DNA from: Sclerotiophoma versabilis
Lineage: Eukaryota; Ascomycota; Dothideomycetes; Pleosporales; Didymellaceae
Direction of reading: 5' to 3'
Assembly: GCA_012274445.1 (NCBI GenBank)
Contig: JAAROD010000095.1
Coordinates: 1,488,001-1,552,000, forward strand
DNA: 64,000 bases
Positions 1-11,918 of the stretch are shown in pieces (the first letter of the stretch is position 1; each line of letters begins with the position of its first letter). The notes under the pieces are model-generated. The model ran no database searches. It saw only the letters and a program-made list of their open reading frames with translations, and was not told the DNA's origin. The position numbers and the translations under genes were made by a program.

Positions 1-32
1 TATGACGGTCAGCCAGCTTCATCACATAGATC

Positions 33-1292
33 CTATGCGGGAATACCGTCGACGTCTGCACATGGGTTGCCATATGCAGGGTCGAGCTGGCACTCACCAC
101 CATTGTCTTTGATTTGCACCAGTGTGGGGACCTCCACTGGCCAGCCCACGTCCTCCAAGATCTTTGACATGATGGACTTCAACTGGAGGCCAATGTGGCA
201 TTGGACGTGTTCTGACGAATCGACAGCTGCTGATCCTCGTCTGCTTTCTGAGGCAGTCTCCGCGATGGGCATTTCATCGAATGCATGCGACAGTGATGTT
301 GCCAGATACATGGGAGAAGCCTGATAGGTCGTGACCGTCCTCAACATTGGGAATATTTCGAGGTTTCGTAAGTAGGCGGTAAACGCGAGCAGGTTCGTGG
401 CTGCGCAGCTACTCCGGATACCGAGGTTGCCTCCATGTGCGACTTTACAATTGATGCCTCTGGATATCGACGCCCAGATATCGTATGTGGCCTTCAGTAT
501 ATTGTAGAGGATTTGCCTTCGACCTTCGTGGATATGCGCTGCAACTGTTAGCCCGATGTGTCGCATACTGGCTCAAAGTAACTCTTGCGGGGGAACTGCG
601 GCGATGACCAAGTCCAAGGCACTGCATGTAAACATACCTAGTGTATCAAAAGGGAATTTTCCCTCAAGAAAGAACGGAGTGCCAGGCGCTAGGAGCCGCT
701 CTCCAGATTCGTCAACCTGACAGTTCATCGCGAGATACCTCGCAAGCCTTAAGTACTCCATCTCATGCCCGAACTGATGGGCAATGAACAGCCACTCCTC
801 GTATCCAGGCGATAGGAGGCTTTCGCGGTAAGGTCCAAGCCAGCCGTCGATATAGTTAGCAAGAAACGAGTGAGCATCGTACCGTGCAGCTACAACCGCC
901 AAGTGAACGATCTCGGGGAAGTCGAGCGTCTTCGGAACCTTGGCGAATTGGAGGGTCGCGATGAGTAGGATCACATGCATAGCGTTGGGACAATCCTCCT
1001 GCAAGTGGAGAGTCTTCGGGATATTGCTGATCCATCCACTGAGCAGTCCCTTGAAAGAAGTAATCGATCTGCTCGCAATGAGATTTTCCCAAGAAGGACC
1101 AAGTTGGCACAGAATTGACTCTGAAATGAGGAACGAGCGGCGATCACCGCTGGAGCCAACCAGCAACAGCACAGCAGATCCCTTGATGTTGCCGAATCGC
1201 TCGATTGGTTTATGCGCTGGATGCCTCTGGAGGCCCTCAAAGTCGGTCTCTTTGCTAAAGCGTAACTCGGCGTTGCAGCACGGAAAACGCAT
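33..1292 (-). CDS. BTB/POZ-like fungal protein with an in-frame TGA or small intron
   Basis: The upstream frame (1292 down to 576) opens with a variable leader. It then has the layout of fungal BTB-type proteins: a beta-rich segment around residues 38-60, then helices ending in a WLGPY/YEEWLFIA-type region. BTB folds mediate protein-protein contacts, often as adaptors for Cullin-3 ligases; partners here are unknown. The same frame continues after a TGA at 573-575 into 177 more residues that look like the usual helical C-terminal half. Two readings are possible. One is a nonsense codon. The other is a 66-nt intron at 572-637 with a good GTATGT donor but a weak GAG acceptor, which removes the TGA and keeps frame. 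Family assignment is moderate; no motif is diagnostic. Upstream, 1293-1668 holds no convincing gene and probably contains the promoter. Confidence 0.55.
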
Positions 1293-1668
1293 GGCGGCGG
1301 TGTATAGCGATGGTAATGATGTATGGTAAGGCTAATGAAAGAATGTAGCGTGAGGGCTGAACGCGCGTTGGCAAACTCGACGATAAGGCTTTGAGTGAGT
1401 AGTGATGTGGAGGAGAGGTTGAGCGAAGGGTATAATATGTTTTGAGTGTGGAAATGTGGCGGTAACGAATGGACCCTCGTACCAGGCAACGGCAATCAAT
1501 CTGTGCAGGTCACTCGGGGAAGAACTTGCTTCATTCGACTTCTAGGAAGGAAGCAAACGAGATCTCGCACTTTTAAAGAAGCGCTGCTCCCCGCCACGTA
1601 ATGTACATGTGGACATTGAGCTTCCGTACAGATATGATACACTACTTACAATTCGATCGTTCTTCAAC

Positions 1669-2576
1669 CTAGGCCATGGGTACCGGTCGCAAATGCCCAT
1701 CCTTATCATACTTGGCCTTGAAGAACGTATAGCTGAGCGTGACCGTCTCGATGCCCTTCATGTTGATATCCGTGACAAACTCAGGATCGATGTAGAAAAA
1801 CACGGGCATATCGACCGTCTCGCCAGCATTCAAGCGCTGTTCCTCAAAACAGAAACATTGAATCTTGCTGAAATACGGCGCCACCTGACCTGGCGTCACT
1901 GAGTATGTTGCGACACCAATGATGTCCTCGTCGGACTTGTTAGTCGCTGTGTAGAAGGCGAGCGCAGTCTCGCCGGGCAATACGCGCACCTCGCGCTGCT
2001 GGGGCACAAACTTCCAGGGCAGAACGTCTGATACGGAGCCGTTGAATGTGATTCGAATTCGAGGGTGGTTTTCAACGGGCTTGAGTCGTTCGGCGGGGTC
2101 GGCATTGGGGTCACCGCCGCCGTGCGCGGCTGACTTGATGGGTTGTCCTCCCCACCCTGTCTGTTGACATATCTGGCCATGATGTTAGTGTGTGTATGGT
2201 CTGTGATGGCTTTCCGTTCAGCATACCATCTTGTACATCGGCACAGAGCCATATGTAATAGCTACAAAGCCCACAATGACACTGAAGACATAGTTCCTTG
2301 CAGATCGTCAGCCACCGCCTCTCTACGCCATGCCCTTCATGCCTACATGACTGTCCTATTCTTTTGTTTGTATCTGGCATGCATCTGATCCATGCTTGGC
2401 ACCGCGCCATGCCTTGCGTCTCCCGTGGTATTATTCGAACTTATCCATCTGCGCGCGCCAGGGATTGCGGGATTGCGAGTGCGAGGTATGCGGCTGAGAG
2501 ATTGCGAACATGCCGTGCATATCCATGGTTGCGCTATACGCGCCTGGAATTGTCGTAATGGTAATGCGATCGACAT
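1669..2576 (-). CDS. COX11: Cytochrome c oxidase assembly protein Cox11 (CtaG)
   Basis: Copper chaperone that delivers Cu to the CuB site of Cox1. It is anchored in the mitochondrial inner membrane with its copper domain in the intermembrane space. The model is complement(1669..2172, 2227..2296, 2347..2576), 267 aa, with phase closing at both introns. Residues 1-60 are Arg/Ser-rich and look like a mitochondrial presequence. The stop-transfer helix follows the RYKQKNRTVM segment and reads NYVFSVIVGFVAITYGSVP. The CQQTGWGGQ motif and the copper-binding CFCFEEQ motif (near residue 210) are intact, as is the C-terminal immunoglobulin-like beta domain. Intron 1 ends in AAG, which is less common than CAG. 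Length is normal for fungal Cox11. The next gene downstream on this strand is the BTB-like gene. Confidence 0.95.
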
Positions 2577-2795
2577 GGTGTTGGTGGGAGGGGTGCTCGA
2601 GCGGTGGAGTGATGAATCAGTGAATTCGAAAGTCCCCGGGGTCGCCGCCGGGAGGCTTTAGCCTCTTTGGAAAATACTGAACAAGCATTGCTCCTGCGCC
2701 GGAACTTCGTCATTTTTCCTCCAAACCAAACTTCCGCAGATTTTATACCCACGAGATACTTCAGCTCATTCAGTTCTTGGTGAGCCTGGTCCGAG

Positions 2796-3410
2796 ATGTC
2801 AGAAGTGCTCTGTGGCGTGTGCAACTCCGAACCGAAAAAATACAAGTGCCCAACCTGTGCACTCCCATAGTACGTACAGCTTCATTCTTGCTTGACACCT
2901 GAGCTCCTATTCACATGATGCAGCTGCTCACTATCATGCTTCAAAGAGCACAAACCAATACACGCCGCAATTGCGCCAACACAAACCGCACCTATCGAAC
3001 CTGAGATACCCCAACCGCCTCCTCCAGCGCCCGTTCCACGCTACCTCAAGAAGAAGACCGACTTCTCTGTCCTCGCTACGAACCCCAAATTCCAAGAGTT
3101 GCTCATGTCATATCCTAACCTACTCCCTGCACTACAGCGCGTCTATGCTGCCACCATCGAGCCTGATGAAGACGACCAGCCACGGAGCAACAGAGGTAGA
3201 GGAGGCTTTAGAGGCCGAGGTGGCAGAGGTAGGGGAAGAGGAGGGCGTCAAAACGATGCGCCTCCTAGATGGGCTCCAAAGCAAGGTGATGCTGTCGCTA
3301 TGAAGATGCTCAAGGGGTACAGGGAAAGAGAAGACAACGACAAAGAGAAGGAGGCTATGGCGGCGTTTGTGCAACTCATCGAAGAGACTTTTGGCAATGC
3401 GGAAGATTGA
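2796..3410 (+). CDS. HIT-type zinc-finger protein (Hit1/ZNHIT3-like)
   Basis: The model is join(2796..2869, 2924..3410), 186 aa. The intron has a GTACGT donor, a TTGAC branch and a CAG acceptor. It splits a zf-HIT finger that is complete only after splicing: Cys pairs at residues 6/9, 18/21 and 26/30, then His34 and His38. A proline-rich linker and a KKKTDFSVLATNPKFQELL segment follow, and then an RGG-rich tract (GRGGFRGRGGRGRGRGG) near residues 127-147. Such small zf-HIT proteins assist assembly of box C/D snoRNPs (yeast Hit1) or chromatin complexes. The RGG tract suggests RNA or protein contacts. The start is the only ATG giving the intact finger. It is divergent from COX11, with 219 bp between the starts. 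Confidence 0.85.
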
Positions 3411-4869
3411 AGAAATTGGGCTATGAGATTGGGATCTGTTTGTTCCCATTGCTATCGGGACTATGACTTGCACATTGGTGCCCGTTCGGACCTTTGTCCT
3501 GTTGTGAGCTCCTGCGATGGCACACCGTGGGACAGACGGTTCACAAAAAACGAGCTCAGATCAACCCCTCCATGATTTTTAATCCTCTGGTCGGAAATTT
3601 CGGGGTAGCGAGTGGTACCTGACTTATGCTCAGCAAGTGGATAAGGACCTCTTGGTGTCCACAATGCTTCAGGGCTATCTCTGTTGTTAGGCGGCCGAAT
3701 CTACCAAGGCATTTCTCGAAGCTACAGGACGAGTAGTTGTTACCCTTCCCGTGCGTACGCGTGCCGTCGCACAGCTTGTAGCCTTCGAATTCGGCGCCGA
3801 TGTTGTTTGGGGCCCTCCAATACCATGCCATACTAAGATCCATTATCTGTGCCCTTTTTACGGCTGGGGAAGGGTATATTATCTTCCTGGATCGCTTTAA
3901 CAATGGCGGTATTGTAGAGCGCTACCCACTCCTGTAGGACGCTGGTCCGGATATAACGGATTATGGCTGTGTTTATTAGCACTGTCAGTCAGACAAATAC
4001 CTCCCCCCACTGGGTATGCTATGTGGCAATGTCGATCTGAGTTTCGTCTTCTTTTCGCTAGTGACATGGTAGCACGACCTGGGTTTTGCCAGCTATCCGA
4101 TTTGCTGTTTATGTTTTGTATTTTAGCTTATGAATATTCTCGAAGTACCTAAGTAGTAAGAAAGAAGTTCGAATACTTGTAGAGGATAAAGAGGAGCAGC
4201 ACTTGCTAAGCAAAGCAATACTGTAGCCTTAGACTAGAAGCTAGACTATAACAAGAATAATAAGTAGCTTTGAGGTTGCAAGTAGCCTTTATAGTTTGCT
4301 AGCAAGCCGATCCATCTTATATCACAGCCGCCTTGCAGCTGTCTGCAGAAGCTAAAACAGTAAGACATTATCTTCAATTCAGTTACAACAGGCATTTCAT
4401 TACCTCTTGCTAAAACCTTAGGTTAGACAACAGAACCCCAGACCAAGGAAACATCCTACCTCGAATGCATTGCCTCTATCAGCGGTTTTCACAACGAGAC
4501 GACCAAATTCTGATCCTATCTTCTTAGCGCGGCCCATTGTCGGCGACTGCATTTCCACAATTCACCATTTGTCTAGATGAACATTGCCGGAAGGAAGACG
4601 CAATCCATGGTTACTCAATCGCGGCTTCGTTTGCTTCTGTTGGTTTACACTGTGACACGAGCGCCCCCCCCCCCCCCCCCAATACAAGAACGATACCAAG
4701 CCCGTGTTCGAGAAGCCCGCCACCTGAGAGGGTAAGGGATGCCATGGATCGACTAGAAGCCGATTTGGACAAAAAATGGATACCCAATGAGCTGCAAAAG
4801 CCCGTTCAGGAATATCTCTATTTTGGTTATCAAAGGACCGAGCGTCATGCCTAGGACAAGAGCACGGCA
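3411..4869. other. Gene-poor TA-rich stretch with decayed sequence
   Basis: No convincing gene. A minus-strand open frame at 3556-3903, and a second frame just upstream of it around 3840-3970, read like scraps of a former coding region, but no family is recognisable and they do not join. From about 4040 to 4420 the sequence becomes rich in TA steps and CTAG/TTAG words, as expected for old repeats mutated by RIP (C-to-T changes in fungal repeats; inferred from composition only). A 17-base C run lies at 4664-4680. Confidence 0.5.
4664..4680. repeat. Poly-C homopolymer, 17 bases
   Basis: Uninterrupted run of cytosines just downstream of the HET relic. Its length should be treated as uncertain, because homopolymers of this size are error-prone in sequencing. 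Confidence 0.9.
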
Positions 4870-6636
4870 CTAATACACAGTTATTTCCCTCCTGCTAAGG
4901 TCTTCGAGCTTCAAGACCTTCCAAACATCGTGCACATATGCATGGCCAACCCATTGGTATCGGTCTAGGACAGAGTCTTCTCTACGAAGAAGGAACGTGG
5001 CTTGTTCTGGATCTCTTTCGACGACAAATATGAGATCGCCGACTTCAGCTCGTTCGGGAAGCATACCGAAAAATCCATTTCTGGTGATGGAGGACCTCAA
5101 TCCCCTCAGTGTCGCTGCTTCGAATCGAAACACGTTATAAACAGCCTCAAGCATCTCGTTTTGAGATGTGATATGGGAATCGAATATTGCCTTGATGTTT
5201 CGAGACGCTTGATAGAAAGTTCCATACACCTCTGATGCAGGTGACTGCTTTGCTATTGACCTGTCGACAATTAGGGTTCTCCACACGGCTTCATCCACGT
5301 CTTGCCCAGTCAGATACGTCTGGACCTTGGCAACAAGCGCATCTATACTTTGAACCCACTTGTTCAAAGGTTCAATCCCATTTGGCATACCCAGGTTCCG
5401 AACGATATCCACAAAGGAACCACTCACCGTGATTGTTCGCGCACCTAGCTGTGTAAAGATCTGGCAGTCAAGAATTCTGTCAAACCGCATTGGCCAAATC
5501 TTGGAAGTTGTTGGGTTTTGAGGGCCAATTCAGTCAGGGAGCCAAGATGGGGGATCCAGGTAATGAGCTAACCAAGCATTCGCTAAGTAACAGCAGAGAT
5601 AAACCGTAGCCATTGCGGACGAAATGTTGTCCAATCTCGACTGCGACAGTTTCAACGTTTTTTGGGTAGTCCACAGCAAGATTCCGATCCCTGGTGTCAG
5701 AAGATAGTGGTATAAGGGCAAATATTTTATCCCGTGAATCTGTGGCCAAACACGATGCTGTTTGATGAATCAACCACATGAGTGACAGACTGCGTCTTAC
5801 GAGAGTGGCATCTAGCGCTTTTCTCACGTTTTGATTATCACCAAGGCCGATGTCACGACCAAGAGCATGTGTGATCTTCAGATGAAATTGGTGACTGCCA
5901 ATAGCCGCTCCGGTCTCTTCGTCAAGCAAAGTCATCAGAACGTTTTGAGAGTACGTTCATATGGGAACTTGGAGCAATGAGGCCAAGTAGGCCCCAGGTA
6001 ATTCCCACTGGCCGCATATCATTTCTATTTGCGGCGGAAATGCAAACCCCTGGATGATCCAGATACGCCGAAACCAGGGCGGGTGCAATAACGCTTTTAG
6101 CCTTTTCCAACCTGGATCGTTCGTTTCTGGCAGAGCAAACTCATTTCAAAAGTCCAAGATCGAAGGTTCGTTTGACTTGTTGCAAAGAGTATGAATGAAC
6201 TGGGCGAGAGTTGCCAAAAACTCTGGTACCAAATCGCTTTCATCCGCTGCCTCTCCGAGGTACATCAGCCCTGTTCGACATTCGCTGTAGATGCGTCTCA
6301 TCAACATCACCTGCTGGTTTCGTTCTGATATGTCCTCTTGGTTGATGCAGATACCGTCTGCCCACAGCGCAGTTTGATCGTAGGAATCTCGAGCGCGAAT
6401 GCGCTTCAATGCGGAGTACAAATTGGACGTGACTGGAATAGTAGATCCATCTATCAATATCTCGTGGGATAGGGTAGGGCAGCCCCATGTGTCACGAGAG
6501 ACAATCGTACATCGGACATTCGTCTAAGCTGTGATGGACAAGTCTTTCAGACAGTTGTTCGTCGCCTGCTTCGCCACCAAGGCAAAGAATCTGGATGTGA
6601 GTCGGTTTCAAGACGGTGAAATTGAAAAGCGGCCAT
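4870..6636 (-). pseudogene. Heterokaryon-incompatibility (HET domain) protein, decayed
   Basis: HET proteins trigger cell death after fusion of incompatible hyphae. Conserved pieces appear in order on the minus strand. They are an N-terminal THIQILCLGG segment, SLDECPMYDCLS, TWGCPTLSHEILIDG, LWADGICINQ, RIYSECRTGLMYLG, WFRRIWIIQG and the C-terminal GLRSSITRNGFFGMLP block with the VVERDPEQATFLLRR region. They do not form one frame. An extra base near 6497 breaks the canonical LSYTWG into LS-stop and a shifted TWG. Another shift lies near 6600 and another near 5570-5620. In-frame TGA codons occur at 6146-6148, near 5960 and at 5530-5532, the last where the family has Trp in a PSWLPDW motif. TGG to TGA is a change RIP produces. 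No simple set of introns repairs this, so it is called dead. It was probably about 590 codons when intact. Confidence 0.85.
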
Positions 6637-7116
6637 GTGCAGGGTCGCGGTGCAATAGCCAGAAAGTAGGAGCCAAGTGAGGCTCAGGGAGGAGGGGACA
6701 TATAATCTCAAATCAAGCACAAGTAGCACATCTACTTGCAATATACTACATAAGGTATTCAGGTTGTTCATAAGCAGCCTAGCTATATCTGATGAAAATC
6801 CAGTGTTGTTTGTAGACAAGCATTTTACATGCTGCGCTTATTAACAAACATGTTATATAACTTGGCTGTGTGGCCGCTGAGTCCCTACCGAGCCGTGTCT
6901 CACTCTAGTAAGTAGGGCCTGGTTGGGTGTTTCTTATTGCTTTGCCGTCCACTCCGCGTGGGATCGTAACAACACCTAATAAATTTCAATATGCAGTATA
7001 CTAAGAATACAGAGGCAAATGGTCAGGGCTTGGTGCACTTCAAGCCAAGCTCGATTTTGAGACAGAATAAACAATGATATAGGTAGACTAGTACTTAGAT
7101 CTGAGTTCGTTTGTTA
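6637..7116. other. Intergenic, nothing recognisable
   Basis: Contains the expected 5' side of the HET relic and the 3' side of the next gene. An open frame overlapping 6547-6819 is a shifted reading of the HET relic's N-terminus. No RNA gene or repeat unit was seen. Confidence 0.4.
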
Positions 7117-8316
7117 TTAGAGCTCGCTTCCAACCTTATCCACTGGGGTTTGTTGTAGGCTGTTCCTGACCATGCTCTTCTGTTCCGGTTGGTTCCGTCC
7201 TAGCTCCTCCGAGCCTGGCATATTTCTCGATAACTCGACCTCGAGCAAGGCAGGAGCCTCCCAGCCTGTCCAGTCAGTTTCTAGTTCGGCACGTACATTA
7301 TTGGCATCAGCTTCTGTTGGCCTGGACGAGTCTTCAACTTCTCGAAAGGCGACCTCCTGATCAAGTTCCATACGATGTTTGCCCTCAGCTGACATTTCGG
7401 CCTTAAAAACCTCGTCCGTTCCCAATTCTTTGTCCAGTCGACCTTTCGCGGATCTTCGTCTGCAGATTAAAAAAGCCACGAGCATGATAGCAACGGCAAT
7501 CGAGACGCCCACACCAATGCCAATATTTACTCCTGCGTCCAGACCGGAAGCAGCTTGTTTAGTCTCGCTCGACCCCTGCGTTCCGGTCGAAGTCCCTGAT
7601 AACGGCGTCGTAAGGCCTTCTGACGTAGTGCTCGCTGACATCCAACGCGCAACATCGGTACTCGCATAGGCGACTTTCACTTGTAAGGCCCATTCGGTGC
7701 CAGGGTATTTATCGGTCAATGTTGAGCCTCCGGAAACGACTATGACGGAGCGGTACCAGCCGTCTCTTGCGCATACAGTCGAGAGGACACCCGTAGCTGA
7801 GGGGAAAGATGTAAAATCTCTGCAGGATGTTAGGCCAAGATTAATCAACTAGAATCCAATCGGAACTTGCAAAGGACAGCACCTCGCGTACGTGACATCG
7901 TTCGTGAGAGTAACGTTAGCATCTCAGGCAACTTGTCCCGCAGAGCTGACTTCCATTTGTCCGCCATCAGTGAACCCAACAGGACATCGAGCTGGCGACA
8001 AGATAGACCCTTTGGCTATCGACAGGCAGATTGTGGAGCTCAATGTGACTGGAGGGCTGAAGTCGAAACTACTTTTACGACTGATAGCCGGCCCGCAACT
8101 AGTTCTCAAGAAGTCTGGAGGATAGCACTCCTTCGAATTGAGTTTGGAGTAGTCGATTCCACTAAACATGAACGATTTTACACCATCGGCGTTGCTATCG
8201 AGCGTATAGGTAGAGTCGAAACAAGATATTAGAGGACTGAAGGTGGAAGGTATAGTGTATACAGAGAGGGGCGAGCTCTGTGTTGTTGTGCTTCGTCGAA
8301 AGCTTGTCGACGTCAT
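7117..8316 (-). CDS. Single-pass surface protein with an in-frame TGA
   Basis: The model is complement(7117..7819, 7883..8316), 379 codons including one internal TGA at 7924-7926. The 63-nt intron is strong (GTGCTG donor, CCTAAC branch, CTGCAG acceptor) and joins the two frames in phase, so the TGA interrupts an otherwise continuous frame. The ectodomain has scattered Cys (CFDSTYT, ECYPPDF, CPVGFT), the arrangement of a common Pezizomycotina surface family whose members carry a C-terminal transmembrane helix. Here a Ser/Thr/Gly stretch precedes the helix GIGVGVSIAVAIMLVAFLIC, followed by an RRRSAKGR stop-transfer and an acidic cytoplasmic tail. No cleaved signal peptide is evident, which is also usual in that family. 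Function is unknown; a sensor or wall-associated role is only a guess. The TGA may be a nonsense mutation, a sequencing error or a readthrough site. Confidence 0.65.
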
Positions 8317-9625
8317 TTTCTTTCGACTTTCTGCTCTGTTCAGGTTGATTATCTTATTCCTGGCGACCTAAGATATTTGTGCCGATCGAAGAAGAGGCGA
8401 CCTCCACCTGTGGATAAGCGCTACTGCGTATAACGTTGCAAACTGAGCTAATTTGTAACGCTGAGATTTTGACGACAAAATAACCGTCGTTTAATTGGAT
8501 CAAAGACTGAGCATGATGAGAGGTGAATGTCTAATTTGCGTGCGACAGAGAGCCCTATCTAAGAAACATGAAGACATCCTAAGGCTGGCATAACTAGGCT
8601 GAAGCTCTAGTCGCTCTTAAAGCGCTTAAGCAAACTCTTGCAATGCTATTACACATGTGAAAGGCAGTGTTGAAGTTGTACTTTAAACAATGCTTGTAAG
8701 CACGGATACAGAAGAATCTGTAAGAGGGTTAGATTACTATCCAGTAAACCACTATAATAATACAGGCTAACAATAAGTAGTATAGAGTAGACTGTCTAGC
8801 CTAAAGGTTTAAGTTAAGACTTTAAAGACACACTTAATTAACAAGGTTGAACACGATACTATAAAAGCAGAATCTACAGAATTTCAACAGAATGCTATGT
8901 ATTCATTAGACTACACACTCTACCGTCAACCAACAAGCTACACAGCCCGAACAAGTCCAGAAGCAAACTCTAGACAGACCGAGAGAATAGTATATATACA
9001 CATCTAAGCAGGTACAGTCTTAGTAATTGCTCTAGTACCTAGTCTCTCAAATATAGCTCATACTCTCTTATCTCCCTTATAGTTGGTTGTATAACCTAGT
9101 CCTTACAAGTAGATTTTAGCTAAGTAGATTTTAGCACTAATAGACGCGCCGTGCGTGCCAGAAATCTAAAATCGTTCTCGCGAGGAACATTATATTCGAC
9201 CTCGGCAGCCCATCTCGATGACATCCATACCAACCTACTACTAAACCTGCGCCTCCTTCTGGTAGATAGATCCGTACGTGGTGTGTGGTGTGATCAGACA
9301 TTGTACGAGTCTACATACGCTACGACCTCCCCCCCCCCTCCCCCCTCTCATGGAACGCGATTGAGCCAAGTAGATATAGAAAGGGGGTTTTAAGCTTGTA
9401 TCACTTCAAGCGTGAGAGCGTTGTTGGTTTGCGATGGCGACCTGGGGTAGAACGGAGGAGCGCGTGTAACCTGCTTGGATCACAGGATACTATTGTAGTG
9501 GTTGGCCGAGGTGTGGATGGAGTGGCGGACACTATTGTGTGCTGTTGGGTGTGGATGACGAGGGGGTGAGGGGACGGGGAAGTGCGAAGATGGGAAAAGA
9601 TGGGGATTTGGAAACTGAGGGAGAA

Positions 9626-9674
<49 letters not shown>

Positions 9675-10235
9675 AGTTTGATTTCGAAAGGGAAGGGTGC
9701 GTGAGGATGGACATGAGGATATGCGTCTATCCGCGAAGATCGATAGAGCGACTAGAACGTATACAACACCTTCTAGTCACACTGATACAGTCAGGTGCCA
9801 AAAGTCTGTTCGCGACCGCTTTACCTCACCAAAGCTCTCCTACTTTGAGAGGATATAACTTTTTCCCTACTTAATAGAATGTATATTTATTAAGGACTCT
9901 TAGAGCTATATATATATAAACGTAAAGCTTGTCTAATATGTGTCTTTTTCCTCTTTAAGATAGCAGAGAAGTAGAGTACTAAAGTATAGATACCCCTTAA
10001 AGTATAGATTCTACTAGTAGATCTTACTTTTAGAACTTTAGTAGCATATAACTTTCTACTTAGAGTATAATAAATATATCTTCTATAATAGAAACTAAGT
10101 TTATCTAATTAATCTCTTATATTTTAGCTTTTAGAGATATTGTTTAGAAGGGGAAAGAATTATACCCTCTTAAAGTAAGAGGGTTTTAGTAGGGTAGCTG
10201 GTAAGCGAACAGACTAAGTCTTAGTATTAAATTCC
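8317..10235. other. TA-rich, geneless island
   Basis: No supportable gene on either strand. Roughly 8560-9140 and 9850-10230 are dense in TA, TTAG and CTAG words with almost no CpG, which suggests RIP-mutated transposon remnants. The middle (9150-9800) has more balanced composition and holds a C-rich run around 9330-9350 and an AG microsatellite. No long terminal repeat or transposase frame could be picked out by eye. Confidence 0.5.
9628..9670. repeat. (AG)n dinucleotide microsatellite
   Basis: 43 bases of perfect AG repeat in the intergenic island. It creates long spurious open frames of alternating Glu/Arg or Ser/Leu, which should not be annotated as genes. Confidence 0.95.
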
Positions 10236-11918
10236 CTACGCTAATTTTGCCGGCGCTCCATTCAACTTGAAGTACCCCGGCTGCAACTTCTGGAACACGT
10301 CTTTCGGATCGTACTTTTGCGCAATACTCTTCAGCTTCGCTTTACTCTTGTCTCCATAGCTGGCAATGACATCCTGGTACTTGCTCGCGTAGTTCATGTA
10401 GATGTACCGACTCGCGAGGCCCCTCTTCTCCGCCTCCGCAGCCGTGCGCTCGAATAGCGTATCTATAAACTTATTGACGCGGTCGTCGTCCGCGGCGTCG
10501 GTCCACGCAGGCGAAGGGTTGATGAGCATCAGCGGGCCCTGTGCGGTATCAAGGCCCAGCGCGTTGCCACCGTTCTGCTGCATCTTCAACATCTGCGGGA
10601 CGGTGATGACCTGGAAGGATAGCGCGTTGAGAAAGTTGGGGATATCTGCGACTTGAGCGCTTTCTTCGTAGAAGACGCTGAGGATGTAGTTTAGCAGGTC
10701 TTTGTCGAGTTTGTATGTCTGCGCCCAGTAGCTTTGGCGCTCCCCAAATGGACTCACGGTTTCCAGCATCTCCGTCAGTTCGGCTAGCGTGTGGATTCCG
10801 ATATTGTCCACCGCTGGGGTGATGGCGTTCCATTCGCTGAAAATGGAGGCGTTGGCGTTGGGCTCCGCGTACTCAAGCTGTGTTGTTGAGACGTTCAAGC
10901 CGCCATCGATGACGAAGGAGAGGATCTGAGCGGCTTTGGTGTCTTGAGCGGAGTTCTTGCCTAGGTTGATAAAGGCGTCGATTGCAGCGGGAAATTCAGG
11001 CTGCAGGAGGACGCGGTCGCCGCCCCACATCTTGCCTAGGGGCAGGGTGCGGAGTTTGAAGTTGGTGACGATGCCGAAGTTGTTGCCTCCGCCCCGGAGG
11101 GCCCAGAAGAGGTCTGGGTAGGATTTCGGGGTTGCTGTGACGATGCGACCAGAGGCGGTGACTACTTCGTAAGCCTCGACGTTGTCGCACGCCCATCCTA
11201 GTTCGTTGGCGAAGAAGGAGATTCCACCTCCAGTCGTTAGGCCGCCTACACCAATGGATGCCACCTTGACGCCGTCAGTGAAAGCTCCCAACTAATACTT
11301 GCAAATACGTACGCGACCTCCCACAACACTGATATTGTGATTCTCTAGTCCGACGTAAACGTCATGCCAGGTGTTGCCTGGCTGAACATCGACACTCTTC
11401 TTGTCAGTAGAGAGCTTCAGGCCTTTCATCTTCTGAAAGGCAACGGTAATGCCGCCCTCTATGTTGGAAGCCCCTGCAAAAGCCGCATGGCCTCCGCTCT
11501 TCACAGCGAATGGGCATTGGGTAAGGCGTGACAGCAGAACCAGCTTTGAGACATCTGAAGCTTTTGTAGGGTAGAAGATGCAGTGCGGGCTGACTTCCTC
11601 TTGCTGTTGAGACCAGTACGCATTAGTGAAGTTCGCGTACCCGGGACTTCCTTTGATGATATCGTTTGAGCCAAAAATGGCCTTGAGTGAGTTGCACTTG
11701 ATATCTGTCAGTAACGCAATGAAAACGGTATACGCACGACTTACTGCCGCCGTGCAGCCGTGCAGTGCTGACCGCTCCGATAGACTCGAGAGCTCGGGAA
11801 GTGCGGATACATCCACGCCATTTGCCAACAGTGCCTCTGTGACACTGAAGTCTGCTGGCTCAAAAGCCAGCGACAGAGCGCCCGCAGCTAATACCAGGAG
11901 CGCAAGTGAAGTCCTCAT
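10236..11918 (-). CDS. Secreted FAD-dependent oxidoreductase, berberine-bridge type
   Basis: The model is complement(10236..11264, 11313..11696, 11745..11918), 528 aa. Residues 1-19 (MRTSLALLVLAAGALSLAF) form a signal peptide. The FAD-binding PCMH fold is clear: PFAVKSGGHAAFAG with the likely flavin-linked His128, then GLTTGGGISFF, then DLFWALRGGGNNFGIVTNF. The C-terminal KLKSIAQKYDPKDVFQKLQPG matches the conserved BBE domain. These enzymes oxidise alcohols, sugars or specialised metabolites with O2 and bind FAD covalently; the substrate here cannot be told. Both introns are exactly 48 nt, each with a strong donor (GTAAGT, GTACGT), a CTGAC branch and a CAAG acceptor. The first is a multiple of three and contains no stop, so its retention would add 16 residues. 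The ATG at 11918 is chosen because it starts the signal peptide. Confidence 0.92.

Noticed and set aside
7924..7926. Programmed TGA readthrough
   Set aside because: The known fungal readthrough context is TGA followed by CTA. Here GAT follows, so it was not claimed as programmed.
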